From assembly GCA_016182795.1 (NCBI GenBank), contig JACPFW010000046.1, positions 1 through 57,861 of the forward strand: DNA of 57,861 bases. Reading direction: 5' to 3'. This document shows positions 53,185 to 57,861 of this stretch, in pieces; the first letter of the stretch is position 1; each line of letters opens with the position of its first letter. The stretch is from Gemmatimonadota bacterium (GTDB taxonomy: Bacteria > Gemmatimonadota > Gemmatimonadetes > Gemmatimonadales > Gemmatimonadaceae). A program made the translations under genes and the position numbers. Under the pieces are notes generated by a model that ran no database searches, was not told where the DNA came from, and saw only the letters and a list, made by a program, of their open reading frames with translations.

Positions 53185-56100
53185 ATGTACCCGACCGAGA
53201 TGCTTCGTCTCTTCGACGAGTGGGAGTACCGAACGCGCGGTCTAAGCAGTTCGCCCGAGCGGGTTCGTATCGAACCACCGTTCACGCTCTTGTTCGCGGA
53301 CAAGAGGACGCCACGAGCGATTGTCGATGATGGTCGCCGGCCGGGCCTCTTCGATCGCGTGCGAATGGAAGCACCGTCGCAGGCAACGGACGGTGCATCT
53401 CGCGACATCGACCATGCTCTGCCCGACGTTCGCTCGGAGTTGGTGGAGTTGGAACTCCTGCTTCCGCGAGACTACTCCGTGAAGTCGGGGTCGGCCAGAA
53501 GCTGGCTGGCATCGCTCCTGAACGTCTCTGAGTCAGTCGCCCTTGAACTGATCGGATCGTCGGAACGGGTGACGATGCAGATCACCTGCGGCACGGGTGA
53601 CCGAACAGCGGTGGTCGGGGCGATGCGTTCGCACTTCCCTGAGGCGAAGCTGCGAGGGACCGAGGGAGCACTTCAGGCAGCTTGGGAGCGAACCGAGGGA
53701 TATGGAATCATCGTCGGACTTGGCCTCAAAGACAGGGTGTTCCGACCGCTTCGCAATGACGATCGGCTCGAAGTCGATCCGCTAATCGGAATCGTAGGCG
53801 TTCTCGATCAACTGCCTCTGGGAGAAGTTGGTGTGGTCCAGCTTCTCCTTGCGCCCACGAAGGAACCGTGGCGGAAGGAGTTTGAGGAGTTCGTCTCAAG
53901 CATTGACGACGTGGACAAAGTGGGTCCGCTCATTCGCGCCAAGTTTGCTGAGCCACTCTTTGCCGCTGTCCTTCGGGTGGCGGCGGTAGCAGCGGATCAA
54001 GACTGTGCGGTGAGACTGGCCTCGGACCTGTCCTCTGCGGTCGCGGGTGCGATGCGCTCCGAGTCCAACGAACTCGTCCTCGCTGAGCCGGGCGAACACC
54101 AGTTCGAGTCTGAAGCAAGTGATCTCCTGGAAAGAACTACTCATCGAAGCGGGATGCTGCTGTCGCTGTCTGAAGTGCTCACCTTGGCACATCCGCCGTC
54201 CGCCTCAATCCGCTCTGAGCGGTTCCTCCGCCAGGGAGCCCGTACAAAAGCGGCTCCTACGTCCGCGTTGGGACACCCTCTCTTCCTCGCTACGAATGAG
54301 CACGACGGCGAGGCTTGCCTTGTGTCCCTCTCGGTGGAGGAGCGCCTCCGGCACACGTATGTCATCGGGGCGAGCGGTACGGGAAAGAGCACTCTGCTTC
54401 TGTCGATGGCCATGCAAGACGTCGAGGCTGGAAACGGGTTCGCCGTCCTCGATCCTCATGGAGATCTGATCGAAGACATCTTGGCGCGGATTCCAGAGGA
54501 GCGCGCCGGTGACGTGATCCTCTTCGATCCGGCCGATGAGGAGTTCCCAATTGGCTTCAACATCCTGTCGGCCCATTCAGAACTCGAACGGACACTGCTC
54601 TCGTCCGACCTCACGGCGGTCTTCAAGCGTCTCTCCACGACGTTCGGCGACCAGATGTCGACCGTGCTTGGAAACGCGATCCTCGCGTTCCTCGAAAGCT
54701 CCGAGGGTGGAACACTCATCGACCTGCGCCGCTTCCTAGTCGACAAGAGCTTCCGCGCCCGCTTCCTCGAGACCGTTCAGGACGAGCAGGTGGTGTCGTA
54801 CTGGCAGCAGGAGTTCATCCTCTTGAAGGGCCTGCCCCACGCTCCGCTCCTGACCCGGCTCAACACCTTCCTGCGGCCGAAGCTCATCCGGCATATGGTC
54901 GCCCAGAAGGAAGATCGACTCGACATGCGCGCCATCATGGACGGCCGGAAGGTCCTTTTGGCCAAGCTCTCGCAAGGTGGCATCGGCGAGGAGAACTCAC
55001 ACCTTCTCGGCTCGCTCGTCGTGGCGAAGATCGCGCAGGCGGCCATGAGTCGGCAAGACGAGGCGGCGGCGGGTCGCGTGCCGTTCTTCCTGTATATCGA
55101 CGAGTTCCATCATTTCATCACGCCGTCGATCGCCGCCATCCTATCGGGTGCTCGCAAGTACGGACTCGGCCTGACGCTCGCGCATCAGGAAATGCGCCAG
55201 TTGAAGAGCCGGAGCGAAGAGGTGGCTGGCGCCGTACTCGGCAACGCGTACACCCGTCTCGTGTTTCGTGTTGGCGACCAAGACGCGCGGACGCTGGCGG
55301 ATGGGTTCTCTTTCTTCGAGGCGAAGGACCTCCAGAACCTTGGCCTCGGTGAAGCGATAGCTCGCATCGAGCGTCCGGACTTCGACTTCAACCTTCGGAC
55401 GACTCCGCTCCCGCCTGTGCCCGAACAGACGGCACGTGCCCGCAGCGCCACGGTCATTGACGCCTCGCGTGCTCGTTACGCAAAGCCGAAGGCCGAGGTG
55501 GAGGCAATTCTGCGCGCGAGCATCTCGGAAGAGCAGGGGGAGGAGGGAAAGCCGCCTGCGTCGAGACGCCGCCGGGTCGCCAAGGCGGAGACTCCAGCTC
55601 AGTCCCAGCCGGCGCCGGCCGTCGAACGACTTCCGGGCCGAGGTGGCCCGCAACACAAGTACCTGCAGCAACTCGTTCGAAAACTCGCCGAGGACCGGGG
55701 GTACACGGTGACGGTGGAGCGACCCGTGCTGGACGGGCACGGTCACATTGACGTCCACCTTCAACGGGGCGACCTGTCGATCGGCTGTGAGATATCGGTA
55801 AGCACCGGTGCCGAGCACGAGGCGCAAAACCTCGCGAAGTGTCTGTCGGCCGGGTTCGGGTATGCAGTCCTTATCAGTCCCGCGGATGAGACTCTCGTTG
55901 AGGCGCGGGCCCTCTTCGGCGACTTCGACAAGCGAGTCCGGTTCGTCTCGCCGGACGGGTTCATCGCCTTTCTGGAGGAGATCGAGGAATCCGATGGGCG
56001 TGTGGACGCCAAGATGCAGAAACGGCCTCAGGCACGACCTGAGACGCCGGGCGACGCGCCGCAGAGCAAGCGGATGCTCATCGCGGTGGATGCAGCTGCG

Positions 56101-56265
56101 TATCTCGGGCTGGCGACGCAGACGCTGGCCAAGATGCGGCTGATTGGCGATTCACCGCCGTTTTTCAAGGTGGGGCGGAGGGTGCTCTATGAGCGAGCGG
56201 ATCTCGATTCATGGCTCGCCCAACGGAAGAGGCGCTCGACATCGGACACGGGTGCGGAGGGGTAA
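53185..56265 (+). CDS. HerA/TraG-like ATPase fused to a putative PD-(D/E)XK-like domain and an excisionase-like HTH
   Basis: A 1026-residue protein in four parts. Residues 1-330 have no family that I recognise. Residues ~340-790 form a HerA/VirD4-type motor: Walker A GASGTGKST (395-403), FAVLDPHGDLIEDIL, Walker B FFLYIDEFHHF (634-644) and a sensor-like LAHQEMRQLKSRSEEVAG. Residues ~820-935 look restriction-endonuclease-like (GHGHIDVHL with Asp856, then IGCEISVST with Glu869), but the final Lys is replaced by Ser871, so catalysis is uncertain. Residues 968-1018 are a MerR/excisionase-type HTH (AAAYLGLATQTLAKMRLIG ... RRVLYERADLDSWLAQR). Such fusions suggest DNA translocation linked to cleavage or targeting; conjugation or defence roles are both possible. 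Confidence 0.8.
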   Translation: MYPTEMLRLFDEWEYRTRGLSSSPERVRIEPPFTLLFADKRTPRAIVDDGRRPGLFDRVRMEAPSQATDGASRDIDHALPDVRSELVELELLLPRDYSVKSGSARSWLASLLNVSESVALELIGSSERVTMQITCGTGDRTAVVGAMRSHFPEAKLRGTEGALQAAWERTEGYGIIVGLGLKDRVFRPLRNDDRLEVDPLIGIVGVLDQLPLGEVGVVQLLLAPTKEPWRKEFEEFVSSIDDVDKVGPLIRAKFAEPLFAAVLRVAAVAADQDCAVRLASDLSSAVAGAMRSESNELVLAEPGEHQFESEASDLLERTTHRSGMLLSLSEVLTLAHPPSASIRSERFLRQGARTKAAPTSALGHPLFLATNEHDGEACLVSLSVEERLRHTYVIGASGTGKSTLLLSMAMQDVEAGNGFAVLDPHGDLIEDILARIPEERAGDVILFDPADEEFPIGFNILSAHSELERTLLSSDLTAVFKRLSTTFGDQMSTVLGNAILAFLESSEGGTLIDLRRFLVDKSFRARFLETVQDEQVVSYWQQEFILLKGLPHAPLLTRLNTFLRPKLIRHMVAQKEDRLDMRAIMDGRKVLLAKLSQGGIGEENSHLLGSLVVAKIAQAAMSRQDEAAAGRVPFFLYIDEFHHFITPSIAAILSGARKYGLGLTLAHQEMRQLKSRSEEVAGAVLGNAYTRLVFRVGDQDARTLADGFSFFEAKDLQNLGLGEAIARIERPDFDFNLRTTPLPPVPEQTARARSATVIDASRARYAKPKAEVEAILRASISEEQGEEGKPPASRRRRVAKAETPAQSQPAPAVERLPGRGGPQHKYLQQLVRKLAEDRGYTVTVERPVLDGHGHIDVHLQRGDLSIGCEISVSTGAEHEAQNLAKCLSAGFGYAVLISPADETLVEARALFGDFDKRVRFVSPDGFIAFLEEIEESDGRVDAKMQKRPQARPETPGDAPQSKRMLIAVDAAAYLGLATQTLAKMRLIGDSPPFFKVGRRVLYERADLDSWLAQRKRRSTSDTGAEG

Positions 56266-56768
56266 GACCGCTCCTAGAATCCTGACGCCACTCTCAGCCC
56301 CATAGCGTGGAAGACCAGCAACAGATCGCTATTCCGATACCTGGGACCAAGCAGAGTCTGGCTTGACGCTCCGGCGTTCAATGGTCCAGTCCGGTGCCAC
56401 ACCCTGCGTCTCACAACATCAAACAACAGCGACTCCGAGGACTGCGATCACAGTTGTTGGAAAGAAACTGTGCGTCGATGCAACGGGCAACACACCGCCG
56501 CTATTGCGGTGTCGCGTGCAGTACGTCGGGCAAGTCCCCACAGAGTATCGGGCTTTCCCGGAATTTGCGTTATGTAACGTGGCGTAATAGCAATTTCCAT
56601 GGGAACTCCTACCTTGTCATGAACGATGAGGTCGTGCACCTCGGAGAGTCGCGATCGCCAGGCCGTTTTGACTACGGGCCGACTCCCGAAGCATTGCTGG
56701 CGAGACCAAGTGAGGTAACTATCTCAGCGTGCCTTCTCAACTGCCCCCAATTGTGGTGAGGAGAAACA
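56266..56768. other. Intergenic region, 503 bp, no clear gene
   Basis: No convincing coding frame is seen; short frames with irregular composition cross it on both strands. It contains a 7-bp hairpin (ACACCGC/GCGGTGT, 56492-56512) and the motif GTAACGTGGCGTAATAG (56574-56590), similar to the one at the AraC-type gene. The upstream ATPase terminator, if any, is not obvious. The promoter for the protease gene must lie here. Confidence 0.5.
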
Positions 56769-57752
56769 ATGGTCTTCACTCCATCAATCCTGTCCCGCCG
56801 ACTCGCTGTCGGACTCCTGATCGCTTCCATCGCGTGTAGCGAGCGCGATCCCGGTCTGACGTCTCCGCGAGAGTCCTTCAAGACCGCTGCGGGAAGCCGG
56901 CGTCTCAATGAGAAAGCGACACTCGACGGAGAACGAGATTTTGTCGAGGTAAGCAACGAAGTCCCAAGCTTCGGAGGGTATTTCCTTTCCGACGAGGGGC
57001 AACTGGTCGTCTACGTAGCCGACACCGCGGATTTTGGTAAGGCACGCAATGCACTGGGTCAACGGGCCGCGGCCGGTAAGTTTGCACACGGCGCCAGATT
57101 CCAGCGGCCGGCGGTTGTCGTCCGCAAAGGAACATACATCTATCGCGACCTTGCTAGGTGGCGAGACGTTGTTACGCAGACGGTGCTCGGACGCGTCAAC
57201 GGCGCGATCTCGAGCGACATGGATGAACGGCGAAACACGGTCACCATTGGCTTGCTCGTTGGATCAGAAGCCGCAGCCCGGCCTGAGATCCAAAAGGTAC
57301 TCGCGGCCAACGGGATTCCGGTCGCGGCGGTACACTACATTTCGCACCCGCCGATTCGGAAGACCTCGTGGCCGGTCACCATGCTTGCGAGTTCAGCAGA
57401 TACGCTGATTGGTGGTATGCGCTTCCGTTGGCGAGCAACTCCGACCACAATCGGCATCTGCACAATCGGCTTCCCGGCGGCTTACAACACGGGCGCCGTC
57501 GGATTTGTCACAGCCGCCCACTGTTCCCACGACCAGTGGGAGACGAACGACAGCTCACACGCGCGAACTTCATTGAGCGGGCAGGCATCTGCCGAGCCGG
57601 CGATCGGAGTGGAGTACTACGATCCCCTCGCCGGGACGTGTCCGTTCTTCTGGCCGTGCGATCGGTATCGCTACAGCGACGCAAGTCTGTATAGAGTGAC
57701 GGGGCGACTCGTTAAGGTCGTGCGGGTCCCCCCGCCATTCCCGCCAAACTGA
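56769..57752 (+). pseudogene. Chymotrypsin-like (S1) serine protease, C-terminus lost to an IS insertion
   Basis: A 327-residue exported protein with a lipobox-like signal (LLIASIACSERDPG) and a ribosome-binding site GAGGAG five bases upstream. A pro-region precedes a trypsin-like domain: His in GFVTAAHCSHDQ and Asp in RYSDASLYRV, with TCPFFWPCDRY between. The catalytic-Ser segment (GDSGGP) is absent: the frame stops at 57750-57752, where the left end of an IS3-type element begins (TGAGCTAGACAAACGG). The resulting protein keeps two of the three triad residues and is probably inactive. The alpha-lytic/streptogrisin branch is a likely relative. It was probably functional before the insertion. 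Confidence 0.75.
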
Positions 57753-57861
57753 GCTAGACAAACGGGCCCCAAACGGTCGACCTTAGCGTCGACTTGGAGG
57801 CCCCATGAAGAAGGCCCGATTCACGACCGAGCAGATCATCGCGATCCTGCAGGAGCACGCC
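57750..57861 (+). mobile_element. Left end of an IS3-family insertion sequence (partial)
   Basis: The element appears to begin at TGAGCTAGACAAACGG (57750 on), with the transposase gene 55 bp inside. IS3-type ends often start with TG. The right end is outside the window, so the inverted repeat cannot be confirmed. Confidence 0.6.
57805..57861 (+). CDS. IS3-family transposase OrfA, N-terminal fragment (runs off the window)
   Basis: The first 19 residues, MKKARFTTEQIIAILQEHA, match the start of the OrfA helix-turn-helix protein of IS3-family elements, which usually begins KxRFTxEQIxxxLxE. A GGAGG ribosome-binding site lies four bases upstream. OrfA normally binds the element ends and is joined with OrfB by a -1 frameshift. 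The rest lies outside the window. Confidence 0.85.
   Translation, partial: MKKARFTTEQIIAILQEHA

Noticed and set aside
56363..56759. Short + strand frames of 74 and 121 codons on the island
   Set aside because: They have irregular composition, overlap each other in different frames and lack ribosome-binding sites.

Overview
The window is GC-rich, densely coded DNA. It most resembles a Gemmatimonadota-type Gram-negative bacterium. The support is outer-membrane proteins, an LpxL-type acyltransferase, a TonB-like protein, lipoproteins, PBP1A, a Cys-type formate dehydrogenase and an NYN/LOTUS-like protein, plus very high G+C with many GTG starts and ATGA/GTGA start-stop overlaps. The taxon is an inference, not a demonstrated placement.

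Layout. 1-5905: end of an LpxL-type acyltransferase, a class V aminotransferase and AlkD on the + strand, convergent with a minus-strand set (sugar epimerase, glycosyltransferase, tyrS) joined by ATGA overlaps. 6001-11201: PBP1A, amidohydrolase, ilvE and an HNH nuclease. 11218-17089 (minus): an NtrY-like kinase, two small paralogous membrane proteins and an NtrC-like regulator, then an outer-membrane barrel protein and a DUF4390-like protein. 17533-27017: NYN/LOTUS-like protein, 3-methyladenine glycosylase, small OMP, the kbl-tdh threonine degradation pair, an SDR and a large formate dehydrogenase. 27517-28910: two very small genes (24 and 53 codons) with their own terminators, and a degenerate methyltransferase. 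29023-34532: mutM, rlmI, aroH, and the minus-strand tRNA-Arg(CCG)-rho-ruvX-mltG run. 34658-37725: an AraC-type regulator, a 42-residue lipoprotein, a helical-repeat protein and a protein resembling a tRNA-dependent cyclodipeptide synthase, with a related 17-bp motif at the starts of three of them. 37748-51825: ADP-forming acyl-CoA synthetase, a large Ig/IPT metalloprotease-like lipoprotein, aminotransferase, TonB, dsbB-dsbA, a SufR-like regulator divergent from folE, a di-heme cytochrome and a Rieske/AIF-type oxidoreductase.

51904 to the end looks like a genomic island. It begins with a 39-nt 3' fragment of a tRNA-Pro gene (a classic attachment-site signature). It continues with a truncated conjugation-type ATPase, then a membrane protein next to a 1026-residue fusion of a HerA/TraG-like ATPase, a putative restriction-endonuclease-like domain and an excisionase-like helix-turn-helix. 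It ends in a serine-protease gene cut off before its catalytic Ser by the left end of an IS3-type element. Base composition in 52.5-57.7 kb is visibly less GC-rich than in the rest.

The strongest candidates for something undescribed are (i) the AraC/TPR/cyclodipeptide-synthase-like locus with its shared motif, (ii) the membrane protein plus HerA-nuclease-HTH fusion on the tRNA-Pro island, (iii) a 12-codon proline-rich leader ORF overlapping the folE start beneath a perfect palindromic operator, and (iv) the two tiny genes near 27.5-27.9 kb.
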